Below, piece after piece: positions 56,307 to 64,000 of a stretch of 64,000 nt of DNA; positions within the stretch are counted from its first letter, which is position 1; the number at the start of each line of letters is the position of its first letter. This DNA comes from Sphingomonas sp. Leaf17 (GTDB taxonomy: Bacteria; Pseudomonadota; Alphaproteobacteria; Sphingomonadales; Sphingomonadaceae): assembly GCF_001421505.1 (NCBI RefSeq), contig NZ_LMKL01000001.1:186001-250000 (forward strand), in the 5' to 3' direction. A program made the position numbers and the translations under genes. Below the pieces are notes generated by a model. It was given only the letters and a program-made list of their open reading frames with translations. It searched no databases and was not told the origin of the DNA.

Positions 56307-58370
56307 TCAGGCGAGCGTACGGACGCCGTCCTCGCGTGCCCAGTACCGCTTGGTCGCGGCCGAGGCGATCTGGTCGAGCGCCACAACGCCCTCATCCTTT
56401 TCCACGCCCGCCCGGTCCAGCAACGGCCGCGCGTCCGCGCTGGCCGCCACGGCCTTCAGGTGACCGAACGCGTCCATCACCCATTGTACTGCGGCACCTT
56501 CCTTGAGCAGCGCCCTGGCACCGTCGGCCGACAGCACGACGGCCACCGCGTCGAACAACTGCGACGGGCTGCCCGCCAGCTGCCCATGCGCTTCCTTCAT
56601 GCTGCCGTCGGCCAGCTTCGCACCGCCGACCTTCGGGGCCACCAGAAAGACCTTGCCGCCCGCGCCTTCGATCGCGGACGTGACCGTGTCGATCTCGGCA
56701 CCATCGGACCCGTCGGCAATCAACACCCCGACCATGCGGCCCGCCAGCGTGTCCTTCATGTTCCGCTGGATCGACAACGCCGGGCTTGGCGCCATGTCGA
56801 CCGGTTCGCGGAACGCCGGGTTCGCAGGCGGCAGGTCCATGCCGATCCCGTCGGCCACGCGCGCCGCCAGTTCCTCGTTCACGTTGCGCAGGTTGGCGAC
56901 GACCCGCTTGCGGATATGCGCCGGCCCGACCTTCGACAACTCGAAGGTGAAGGCAGAGGCGATATGCGCACGCTCGTTGTCCGTCATCGACACCCAGAAC
57001 AGCCGTGCCTGGCTGTAATGGTCGCCAAACAGTTCGGCGCGAATCCGCAGTTTCTCGCCCTGCTCGTCGGGACCGGTCGGATTGGTCGTCGTGGCAAAAC
57101 CGTTAGGCGATTCGCGCGGGCCACCGTCCTCGCCGATCACGGACAGGCTGTTCGGTTCGTAATTGGCGCGCCCCTTGGGCACCTTCGTCTGCATCATCCC
57201 GTCGCGCTGGAAATTCTGCGCATCGTTGCGCGGCGCGTTGATCGGAATCTGATGGAAGTTGGTCGTGCCCAGCCGCGACTTCTGCGTGTCGAGATAGCTG
57301 AACAGACGCCCCTGCAGCAGCGGGTCGTTCGAAAAGTCGATGCCCGGCACAACGTTGGTCGGCAGGAACGCGACCTGCTCGGTTTCAGCAAAGAAATTGT
57401 CCGCGTTCCGGTTCAGGGTCATCGTACCGATGATACGGACGGGAACGTCCTCCTCCGGGATCAGCTTGGTCGAATCGAGCACGTCATAGGGCTGTGCATC
57501 AGCAAACGCCTTGTCGAACACCTGGATGCCCAGGTCCCATTCGGGAAAATCGCCGCCGTCGATCGCTTCCCACAGGTCACGACGGTGATAATCGTTGTCC
57601 GCCGCCTGAAGCTTCAGCGTCTCGTCCCAGATCGTCGACTGAAGACCAAGCCGGGGCTTCCAGTGGAACTTGACGAAGCTCGACTTGCCCTCGGCATTGA
57701 CCAGCTGGAACGTGTGGACGCCAAAGCCCTCCATCATCCTGAGCGAGCGCGGCAGGGTCCGGTCCGACATCGCCCACAGCTGCATGTGCGTCGATTCCGG
57801 GGTCAGCGATGCCCAGTCCCAGAAGGTGTCGTGCGCGCTGCCGGCCTGCGGATAGGCGCGGTCGGCCTCCATCTTCACCGAATGGATCAGGTCGGGAAAC
57901 TTGATCGCATCCTGAATGAAGAACACCGGAATGTTGTTGCCGACCAGATCCCAGTTGCCCTCGGTCGTGTAGAACTTGACCGCGAAGCCGCGCACGTCGC
58001 GCGGGGTGTCGACCGATCCGGCCCCGCCGGCGACCGTCGAAAAGCGCGTGAACACCTCCGTTTTCGTACCCTTGGTGAACACTGCGGCGCGGGTCAGGTC
58101 GGAAATGTCGTCGGTCGCCTCGAACACGCCGTGCGCACCCGAACCACGCGCATGGACGATCCGCTCCGGGATCCGCTCGTGATCGAAGTGGAAGATCTTT
58201 TCGCGCAACACAAAATCTTCGAGCAGCGTGGGTCCACGCGCGCCGGACTTCAGGCTGTTCTGGTTGTCCGACACGGGGACACCGTGGTTGGTGGTCAGCA
58301 CGGGTACGTCGCCGCCGGCCTGCTGATGCGTCTCGCCACCGTTGCCGGGGTTGCGGTTCTGCTCGGTCAT
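56307..58370 (-). CDS. katE: Large-subunit (clade 2) monofunctional catalase
   Basis: The 687-residue protein decomposes hydrogen peroxide. Heme-site residues are present: catalytic H73 in [12 protein letters not shown], the asparagine in [10 protein letters not shown], and the proximal heme tyrosine in [12 protein letters not shown]. The C-terminal 150 residues form the flavodoxin/GATase1-like domain of large catalases ([20 protein letters not shown]). Length and layout match E. coli HPII-type enzymes. It lies 85 nt downstream of murA on the same strand and is probably transcribed separately, since the functions are unrelated. Confidence 0.96.
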   Translation of the reverse strand: MTEQNRNPGNGGETHQQAGGDVPVLTTNHGVPVSDNQNSLKSGARGPTLLEDFVLREKIFHFDHERIPERIVHARGSGAHGVFEATDDISDLTRAAVFTKGTKTEVFTRFSTVAGGAGSVDTPRDVRGFAVKFYTTEGNWDLVGNNIPVFFIQDAIKFPDLIHSVKMEADRAYPQAGSAHDTFWDWASLTPESTHMQLWAMSDRTLPRSLRMMEGFGVHTFQLVNAEGKSSFVKFHWKPRLGLQSTIWDETLKLQAADNDYHRRDLWEAIDGGDFPEWDLGIQVFDKAFADAQPYDVLDSTKLIPEEDVPVRIIGTMTLNRNADNFFAETEQVAFLPTNVVPGIDFSNDPLLQGRLFSYLDTQKSRLGTTNFHQIPINAPRNDAQNFQRDGMMQTKVPKGRANYEPNSLSVIGEDGGPRESPNGFATTTNPTGPDEQGEKLRIRAELFGDHYSQARLFWVSMTDNERAHIASAFTFELSKVGPAHIRKRVVANLRNVNEELAARVADGIGMDLPPANPAFREPVDMAPSPALSIQRNMKDTLAGRMVGVLIADGSDGAEIDTVTSAIEGAGGKVFLVAPKVGGAKLADGSMKEAHGQLAGSPSQLFDAVAVVLSADGARALLKEGAAVQWVMDAFGHLKAVAASADARPLLDRAGVEKDEGVVALDQIASAATKRYWAREDGVRTLA

Positions 58371-58455
58371 GAAATCGGGTCCTCGGGTATCTTCCCCGCC
58401 CCAACGCGCCGTGACGCCGGCGTGTCCATCGCTTGACCGGCGTTAGTCGAAAAGA

Positions 58456-59739
58456 TCAGCCGTCGCTGACCCGTTCGATGTCCGCGCCCACCGCCTGCAG
58501 CTTCTCCTCCAGCCGCTCATAACCCCGGTCGAGGTGATAGACCCGCGCCACCGACGTCTCGCCGTCGGCGACAAGGCCGGCGATGATAAGGCTCATCGAC
58601 GCGCGCAGGTCGGTCGCCATCACCGGCGCACCAACCAGCTTGCTCACGCCCTTCACCACCGCGGTACGGCCCTGCACCAGGATATCGGCCCCCATGCGCG
58701 CCAGTTCGGGGACGTGCATGTATCGGTTCTCGAAGATCGTCTCGGTCAGCACGCTGGCCCCGTCGGCCATGCACAGCATCGCCATGAACTGCGCCTGCAT
58801 GTCGGTGGCGAAACCGGGGTACGGCGCGGTCGACAGCGTCAGCGGCCCCAGCCGGTCGGGGCCGGCGATGCGCAGGCCGTCCTTCTGCTCGGTCACGACC
58901 ACGCCGGCCTCGACCAGCGCGTCGATCGTCGCGCGCATGTCGTCGGCCTTCACGCCGACCAGGTCGAGCGTGCCGCCGGTGATCGCGGCGGCGCAGGCAT
59001 AGCTGCCCGCCTCGATCCGGTCGGGCATCACCGCATAGGTTGCGCCGTGCAGCCGGTCGACGCCCTCGATTTCCAGCGTCTCGGTGCCGATCCCCGCAAT
59101 GCGCGCACCCATCGCCACCAGCAGGTTACACAGGTCGACGATCTCCGGCTCGCGCGCCGCATTCTCGATGATCGAGCTGCCCTTTGCCGTCACGGCGGCC
59201 ATCACGACATTCTCGGTCGCGCCGACCGACACGACGGGAAACCGATACCGCCCACCCGACAGCCGGCCACCGGGCGCGCTTGCCTTCACATAGCCCGCCG
59301 CGAGTTCGATCTGCGCGCCGATCGCCTCCAGCGCCTTCAGGTGCAGGTCGATCGGCCGGTTGCCGATCGCGCAGCCACCGGGCAGCGACACCCGCGCTTC
59401 GCCGGCACGCGCCAGGATCGGCCCCAGCACCAGGATCGACGCGCGCATCTTGCGCACGATGTCATAGGGGGCTTCGGTCGACGTCAGCCGGCCGGTGCGG
59501 ATCGTCATGACCCGGCCGAACTCCTCGGGCCGCGTCCCCTCGATCGCGGTCGACGCGCCAAGCTGGTTCAGCAGATGGCCGAACCCGTCGACATCGGCCA
59601 GCCGCGGCAGATTGCGCAGCGTCACCGGCTCGTCGGTCAGCAGCGCGCACGGCATCAGGGTGAGCGCGGCGTTCTTGGCACCGGAAACGGGAAGACGGCC
59701 GGACAGGCGGTTGCCGCCGCGAATGATGATACGATCCAT
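58456..59739 (-). CDS. murA: UDP-N-acetylglucosamine 1-carboxyvinyltransferase
   Basis: The 427-residue cytoplasmic enzyme adds enolpyruvate to UDP-GlcNAc, the first committed step of peptidoglycan synthesis. It begins [26 protein letters not shown]. The fosfomycin-target cysteine is C123 in [11 protein letters not shown], and [11 protein letters not shown] and [11 protein letters not shown] are present. Length is standard. It diverges from the Crp/Fnr-type gene across 127 nt. Confidence 0.97.
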   Translation of the reverse strand: MDRIIIRGGNRLSGRLPVSGAKNAALTLMPCALLTDEPVTLRNLPRLADVDGFGHLLNQLGASTAIEGTRPEEFGRVMTIRTGRLTSTEAPYDIVRKMRASILVLGPILARAGEARVSLPGGCAIGNRPIDLHLKALEAIGAQIELAAGYVKASAPGGRLSGGRYRFPVVSVGATENVVMAAVTAKGSSIIENAAREPEIVDLCNLLVAMGARIAGIGTETLEIEGVDRLHGATYAVMPDRIEAGSYACAAAITGGTLDLVGVKADDMRATIDALVEAGVVVTEQKDGLRIAGPDRLGPLTLSTAPYPGFATDMQAQFMAMLCMADGASVLTETIFENRYMHVPELARMGADILVQGRTAVVKGVSKLVGAPVMATDLRASMSLIIAGLVADGETSVARVYHLDRGYERLEEKLQAVGADIERVSDG

Positions 59740-59866
59740 GCGTGCGTGTCTATCGTCATGCGGAAATGGCGCAAGGGGGACGGAACCTGTCGCGGATTGA
59801 TCGAGTTTAATGCGTCCATTTTGAACTTTTGCTCTTAGCGGGTATCAATCGGGGAATCGTATACGC

Positions 59867-60601
59867 GTGCCACAAAGTTTATTCGCGGATCGCCTGTCCG
59901 ATCTGATTGCGCTGACCCCTGACGAGATTGCCGTGCTGACCGCGATGGAATCGCAGGAACGCCCGCTGCGTCGGGGCAGCCTGCTGGTGCGCGAAAAGGA
60001 TTCGTCCTCGGACCTGTTCATCCTGCGGCAGGGCATGATGATAAGCTATGTCCTGCTCGACGACGGCAGTCGGCAGATCCTGCGTTTCGTGTTTCCGGGC
60101 GACATGGCCGGAATTTCCGCGCTGGTGTACCGCGATTCACCCGAAACGATCGTGGCTTCCACCGACTGTGTCGTCGCCGCATTCGATCGCGCGACGATCG
60201 CGACGATCATCAGTGATCACCCCCGTCTCGCCGCCGTCATGCTGGCGGCGGTGCAGGTCGAACGCGTGGCGATGACCGACCGGCTGGCGTCGCTGGGCCG
60301 GACATCGGCCAAGGCCCGCGTGGCCGCGCTGCTGGTCGAGTTGCGCGACCGGATGCGGCGGTCGGATCGGACCATGACCAACAGCTACACTCTGGGGCTG
60401 ACGCAGGAGGAGATCGGCGATGCGATCGGCCTGACCGCCGTTCACGTCAACCGCATGCTGCGCCAGCTGGAGGAAGACGGCCTCATCGCGCGCCACCAGG
60501 GCCGGATCACCCTGCTCGACGAACAGGCGCTGTCGGCGGTCGGCTTCTACACCAACCGGTTCATCAATCTCGATCTGAGCTGGATGCCGCCCCCGCGCTG
60601 A
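59867..60601 (+). CDS. Crp/Fnr-family transcriptional regulator
   Basis: The 244-residue protein has an N-terminal cyclic-nucleotide-binding fold (RQGMMISYVLLDDGSRQILRFVFPGDMAGI, about 49-80) and a C-terminal Crp-type helix-turn-helix (YTLGLTQEEIGDAIGLTAVHVNRMLRQLEEDGLI region, about 172-207). It lacks the N-terminal cysteine cluster of Fnr, so it is not an oxygen sensor of that type. The start GTG at 59867 follows GGGGAA by about 10 nt. The upstream region carries TTGATCGAGTTTAA (59797-59810), a weak Fnr/Crp-like half match that could reflect autoregulation. Confidence 0.88.
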   Translation: MPQSLFADRLSDLIALTPDEIAVLTAMESQERPLRRGSLLVREKDSSSDLFILRQGMMISYVLLDDGSRQILRFVFPGDMAGISALVYRDSPETIVASTDCVVAAFDRATIATIISDHPRLAAVMLAAVQVERVAMTDRLASLGRTSAKARVAALLVELRDRMRRSDRTMTNSYTLGLTQEEIGDAIGLTAVHVNRMLRQLEEDGLIARHQGRITLLDEQALSAVGFYTNRFINLDLSWMPPPR

Positions 60602-60646
60602 GCATGGGGCAAGCGACCAGTCGCTCTCCGCTCAGGCCTTTTCCGC

Positions 60647-61006
60647 TCAGGCTTTTTCCATCGTGCATTGCAGCGGGTGCTGGTTCTGCCGCGCAAAGTC
60701 CATCACCTGGCTGACCTTGGTCTCGGCAACCTCGTAGCTGAACGTGCCGCAGACGCCGACGCCCTTCTGATGGACGTGCAGCATCACGCGGGTGGCCGCC
60801 TCCATGTCCATGCGGAAGAACCGCTGGAGGCACAGCACGACGAACTCCATCGGCGTGTAGTCGTCGTTCAGCATCAGGACGCGGTAGGGCGTCGGCTGCT
60901 TGGTCCGCGACCGTGTCTTGGTGGCGGTACCCGCGCCGGTGCCATCGGCCCCGTCGTCCTGACCATCGTCGCGGCGCTCGGCCATATGAATAGGATGTGC
61001 TTGCAT
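60647..61006 (-). CDS. clpS: ATP-dependent Clp protease adaptor
   Basis: The 119-residue adaptor delivers N-degron substrates to ClpA. The core begins [25 protein letters not shown], with the Asp-Asp and Met residues that line the N-end pocket, and continues with [23 protein letters not shown] 40-residue polar, Asp/Gly/Thr-rich N-terminal extension precedes it. The ATG at 61006 has GGGA 6 nt upstream. No clpA gene follows in the window; the convergent gene is the Crp/Fnr regulator, 45 nt away. Confidence 0.95.
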   Translation of the reverse strand: MQAHPIHMAERRDDGQDDGADGTGAGTATKTRSRTKQPTPYRVLMLNDDYTPMEFVVLCLQRFFRMDMEAATRVMLHVHQKGVGVCGTFSYEVAETKVSQVMDFARQNQHPLQCTMEKA

Positions 61007-61181
61007 GGTGTCCCGCAAAATATGGCATGGGCGGGTCGAAGGGCAAGGGGGCCATGCAGTTCACCCGCATTTAGAATCACGCCCGACCGGCGCGTGCAGG
61101 CGTGGGGCAGCCGGATCGCACCCCGTTCGCCCCGCAATGGCCGCCGCCGCGTGACGACCTGACCCTGCAACAGCGCCCATG

Positions 61182-61216
61182 AAAAAGGGGTGACCGTCCC
61201 CTTGGACAGCCACCCC
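61182..61216 (-). terminator. Rho-independent terminator after the phasin gene
   Basis: On the minus strand a GGGGTGGCTGTCC/GGACGGTCACCCC stem (with wobble pairs and an AAGG loop) is followed by TTTTT (61186-61182). It lies 31 nt beyond the phasin stop. The remaining sequence up to clpS shows no feature I can support. Confidence 0.72.
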
Positions 61217-61247
61217 CGTTTCCCGTCAATTCACGCGCGGGCGTGGA

Positions 61248-62132
61248 TCAGCCGGTGGTCTTCATCTTGTCGGCCGCGGTCGCAACGCGGTTCGACACCG
61301 GCTGCGCGACTTCGCCGGCCAGCTTCATCATGGCTTCGGTCGACTTGGCGGTCTGGGCGACCATCGCGTCGAACGACTGGCGCATGAAATCGCTCTGCAG
61401 CTTCATCAGCTCGGTCGGCGACTTGACGGTCGACATCGTGCGGACGGCCTGGGTCAGACCCTCAAGCGAGGTGCGCGCATATTCTGCCGCGTCCTGTGCC
61501 AGCTGCTCCATGCCCTTGACGGCGATCTTCGACGATTCGACCATCGCCTCGACGTTGCCCTTGGTGAAGACGTTCATTTCCTCGACCATCTTGGTGCCCT
61601 TTTCCATGGCCCCCTTGGTCTGGTCGTTCGCCTGCGTGAACATGGCCTGCGCCTTGTCGGTGGCGGTCTTTGCGGTTTCTTCGATCTTTGCGGTCGTGTC
61701 GGTCATGGGACTGTCCTTGACTGGAGGTGCCGCCGGAACCGCGGCGGACGGATTGGCCACCGGCTTGGCGGCTGGTTTGGGTGCCGCGGGCTTTGCGGCC
61801 GACAGCGCCGCTGCGGGATAGGCAGCGGACGGGGTATCGACGATCTCGGCCACCACGTCGGCGGCGGGCGTCGCAAGGCGCGCCGGGGCCGCAGGCGCGG
61901 CTGGCGTGGTCGGCTTCACCGTCGGGGCGGCCGAAGCGGGCTTCGGCTTGGTGACGGCGGTCGGCTTCTTGTCGGCCGGTTTTTCGGGCGCGCGAAGCAC
62001 CGGGGGGACGGCCGAAGCGGCGGCCTCCACGGGCTTCGTCGCGGCGGGAGCGGTGGACTTCGGCGATGCGACGGGCACGGCCGGGGTCGCCGGTTTCCCG
62101 GTAACGCGAGACGGCGGGTCGGTGCGCTTCAT
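61248..62132 (-). CDS. Phasin with long Ala/Pro/Lys-rich N-terminal extension
   Basis: The 294-residue product has a typical phasin domain at 143-294 (MFTQANDQTKGAMEKGTKMVEEMNVFTKGN region and the helical MKLQSDFMRQSFDAMVAQTAKSTEAMMKL region), which coats polyhydroxyalkanoate granules. The first 142 residues are a low-complexity Ala/Pro/Lys tract (for example AAKPAAPKPAAKP), reminiscent of the histone H1-like tail of PhaF proteins. Two in-frame starts look usable: ATG 62132 with GGAG 9 nt upstream, and ATG 61706 with AAGGA 6-7 nt upstream, which would give the bare 152-residue phasin. It is downstream of phaC on the same strand. Confidence 0.88.
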   Translation of the reverse strand: MKRTDPPSRVTGKPATPAVPVASPKSTAPAATKPVEAAASAVPPVLRAPEKPADKKPTAVTKPKPASAAPTVKPTTPAAPAAPARLATPAADVVAEIVDTPSAAYPAAALSAAKPAAPKPAAKPVANPSAAVPAAPPVKDSPMTDTTAKIEETAKTATDKAQAMFTQANDQTKGAMEKGTKMVEEMNVFTKGNVEAMVESSKIAVKGMEQLAQDAAEYARTSLEGLTQAVRTMSTVKSPTELMKLQSDFMRQSFDAMVAQTAKSTEAMMKLAGEVAQPVSNRVATAADKMKTTG

Positions 62133-62153
62133 GATCCTGCTCCAGCTAATTGC

Positions 62154-62207
62154 TGCACTGCACAATAATGATGGAATCAAAAGATTTCAAGCATTTTGTG
62201 CAGTGCA
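62154..62207 (-). promoter_or_regulatory. Inverted repeat upstream of the phasin gene, candidate PhaR-type operator
   Basis: TGCACTGCACAA (62154-62165) and its exact reverse complement TTGTGCAGTGCA (62196-62207) are separated by 30 nt in the phaC-phasin gap. Both contain TGCA/GCAG units like those bound by PhaR repressors in other alphaproteobacteria. The DNA between them is AT-rich, fitting a promoter. Binding is inferred. Confidence 0.5.
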
Positions 62208-62242
62208 TCATGCACCGTGCGGATGACAGATTGATGGCGGCC

Positions 62243-63973
62243 CTACGGTGCGCGGACATACTCGCCGGGTGCCTCGCCCAGCACGGTCGCCTTGCCGCCA
62301 CCGGGCACCCGCGCGCCGGTCGCGGCCACCGTCGCCGCCCCCCGCTCGCGCAGCCAGTCGATCCAGTCCGGCCACCAGCTGCCCTTCGTCTCGGTCGCGC
62401 CGGCGACGAACGCATCGAGCGTCGCGACCGTGTCCGGGTTGGTCCAATACTGGTATTTCACGGCCGAGGGCGGGTTCACCACACCCGCGATATGCCCGGA
62501 CCCGGCCAGCACGAACCGCATCGGCCCGGTAAATACCTGGGTCATCGTCCACACGCTGTCGGCCGGCGCGATGTGATCCTCGCGCCCCGCCTGAATGTAC
62601 GACGGCGTCTTCACGCGCGTCAGGTCGATCGGCACGCCCGCGACCGACAGCGCGCCCGGCCGGATCAGCAGGTTGTCGCGGTACAGGTCGGTCAGATAGC
62701 TCTTGTGCCATTTCGCCGGCAGGTTGGTCGTGTCACCATTCCAGTGCAGCAGGTCGAACGGGGCATAATCCTTGCCCAGCAGATAGTTGTTGGTGACATA
62801 GTTCCAGATCAGGTCGCGCCCGCGCAACAGGTTGAACGTCGCCGCCATGTAACGCCCGTCGAGGAACCCGTCCTTCGACACCTGCTCGATCAGCCTCAAC
62901 TGTTCGTCGCCGACAAACAGGTTCAGTTCGCCCGCGTTGGAAAAGTCGATCTGCGCGGTGAAGAAGGTCGCGCTCGCCACCTTTTCCGCCTCGCCCTTGG
63001 CCTCCAGCAGCGCCAGCGTCGCGGCCAGCGTCGTGCCCGCCACGCAATAGCCGATGGTATGCACGGCGGGCACGTCCAGCAGGTCGCGGATCGTGTCGAC
63101 GGCATCGACCTGCGCCGCGACATAATCGTCCCAGACCACGTCCTTCATGCTGGCGTCGGCCGATTTCCACGACACCATGAACACGCTGATCCCCTGCTCC
63201 ACCGCCCAGCGGATGAAGCTTTTCTCGGGCGTCAGGTCCAGGATGTAGAACCGGTTGATCCACGGCGGAAAGATCACCAGCGGCGTCGCCAGCACCTTTT
63301 TCGTCGTCGGCGCATAGTGGATCAGTTCGTACAGGGCCGTGCGATGTACGACCTTGCCCGGCGTCATCGCCAGGTTGCGCCCCACCTCGAACGCGGTCGA
63401 ATCGGTGTGGGTCAGCTGGCCGCGGCCGATATCGGCCATCATATTCTGCATACCCTTCAGCAGATTCGCGCCGCGCGTCTCGACGGTTTTCGCGATTACC
63501 TCCGGGTTGGTCAGCGCGAAGTTGGTCGGGCTCATCGCGTCGACGAATCCGCGCGCGGCGAAGCGCAGCCGGTCCTTTTCCTTCGGGTCGATCCCCTCCA
63601 GCGCCTCGACCCCGCGCAACATGTGGTCGGCGATCATCAGATAACTCTGGCGGATCATGTCGAACACCGGGTTCTCGTGCCACTCCGCCGCCTTGAACCG
63701 CTTGTCGGCGGGCGCGGCGGCCACCGGCGCGGACGCGGCCTGTGCGGGATCGAGAAACCGTTGCCAGATCGTCAGGCTGTCGGCCCAGAAATCCTGGACG
63801 CGCTGGACGGTGGCGGGGTCGTTGAAGCCGGGGATGACCGGCATCGCCTCGGCCGGTCCCTTCATCGCCTGCAGCCCCTGCTCCATCATCATCTGCTGCG
63901 CCCGTCCCATGACCCAGGTCCAGTGCTGGAGATCCTCCAGGCTCGGCGGTGCGGTGTCGGATTGCGTGGTCAT
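62243..63973 (-). CDS. phaC: Class I poly(3-hydroxyalkanoate) synthase
   Basis: The 576-residue enzyme polymerises hydroxyacyl-CoAs into polyester granules. The lipase-box-like nucleophile is C310 in TIGYCVAGTTLAA. The catalytic aspartate is in QAGREDHIAP and the histidine in LAGSGHIAGVVNPPS. The N-terminal PhaC domain includes NFALTNPEV and the GRNLAMTPGKVVHRT block. Length is standard for class I (no PhaE/PhaR subunit needed). The ATG at 63973 starts MTTQSDTAPPSLEDLQHW. The phasin gene follows 110 nt downstream. No phaA or phaB is in the window. Confidence 0.96.
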   Translation of the reverse strand: MTTQSDTAPPSLEDLQHWTWVMGRAQQMMMEQGLQAMKGPAEAMPVIPGFNDPATVQRVQDFWADSLTIWQRFLDPAQAASAPVAAAPADKRFKAAEWHENPVFDMIRQSYLMIADHMLRGVEALEGIDPKEKDRLRFAARGFVDAMSPTNFALTNPEVIAKTVETRGANLLKGMQNMMADIGRGQLTHTDSTAFEVGRNLAMTPGKVVHRTALYELIHYAPTTKKVLATPLVIFPPWINRFYILDLTPEKSFIRWAVEQGISVFMVSWKSADASMKDVVWDDYVAAQVDAVDTIRDLLDVPAVHTIGYCVAGTTLAATLALLEAKGEAEKVASATFFTAQIDFSNAGELNLFVGDEQLRLIEQVSKDGFLDGRYMAATFNLLRGRDLIWNYVTNNYLLGKDYAPFDLLHWNGDTTNLPAKWHKSYLTDLYRDNLLIRPGALSVAGVPIDLTRVKTPSYIQAGREDHIAPADSVWTMTQVFTGPMRFVLAGSGHIAGVVNPPSAVKYQYWTNPDTVATLDAFVAGATETKGSWWPDWIDWLRERGAATVAATGARVPGGGKATVLGEAPGEYVRAP

Positions 63974-64000
63974 GCGGCATCCTCTGGTTTGACCGCCAGC

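Noticed and set aside
59797..59810. Fnr/Crp box (TTGATCGAGTTTAA) upstream of the Crp/Fnr-type gene
   Set aside because: Only the left half matches TTGAT-N4-ATCAA; the right half has 3 of 5 bases, so it is too weak to call as a site.

Overview
The window looks like a chromosomal segment of a Sphingomonas-like alphaproteobacterium (Sphingomonadales). It has very GC-rich coding and a large sugar-type TonB-dependent receptor next to flavin-dependent halogenase-like genes. It also carries a class I polyhydroxyalkanoate synthase with a phasin, a two-subunit-style pyruvate dehydrogenase E2/E3 operon, RcnB-type envelope proteins, and the lgt - SAM methyltransferase - pgeF order common in alphaproteobacteria. 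Genes are tightly packed, many with 4-nt ATGA/GTGA overlaps, and no gene-free stretch exceeds 300 bases. No CRISPR array, insertion sequence, prophage or replication origin was seen.

Layout. 0-4.3 kb: a fatty acyl-AMP ligase and a membrane GGDEF/EAL protein. 4.3-8.1 kb (minus): pdhC (E2) - acyl-CoA thioesterase - lpdA (E3) - MAPEG protein, divergent from a universal stress protein. 8.6-10.1 kb: a sulfotransferase/glycosyltransferase fusion. 10.3 kb: a broken glycine-zipper gene. 10.9-16.7 kb: an exported M28 peptidase, a PH-domain membrane protein, an RcnB/glycine-zipper protein, msrC-like, arfB-like, an RluA-type pseudouridine synthase and an exported M15 peptidase.

16.8-40.8 kb is the distinctive accessory region, a carbohydrate utilisation locus. 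A five-gene plus-strand operon (LamG-GH2 hydrolase, GH97 hydrolase, sugar porter, SGNH hydrolase, type-B carboxylesterase) has every junction overlapping by 4 nt. It is followed by a ROK sugar kinase, a ROK repressor and a 1090-residue TonB receptor on the minus strand. A divergent operon of three halogenase-family flavoproteins plus galM comes next. A GntR/FadR regulator and an oxidative pair (aldose 1-dehydrogenase of the L-arabinose/D-galactose type, and an alpha-ketoglutarate-semialdehyde-type dehydrogenase) close the locus. A shared AT-rich motif lies about 85 nt upstream of both plus-strand operons, and a related one lies before the ROK kinase, which suggests one regulon. The inferred flow is: receptor imports an oligosaccharide, exported hydrolases and esterases trim it, the porter takes up sugar, and epimerase plus dehydrogenases oxidise a galactose- or arabinose-type sugar. 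The job of the halogenase-like enzymes is unknown.

40.9-64 kb is mostly housekeeping: YihY/BrkB membrane protein, tRNA-Tyr, exported M28 peptidase, rlmB, [2Fe-2S] ferredoxin, AlkA-type glycosylase, hemerythrin-like protein, Nramp transporter, acyl-CoA synthetase, lgt, MidA-like methyltransferase, GNAT, pgeF, MFS transporter with a coupled AraC regulator, a second AraC regulator, katE, murA, a Crp/Fnr regulator, clpS, a long phasin and phaC. Several inverted-repeat doublets sit between or inside genes; one surrounds a start codon.
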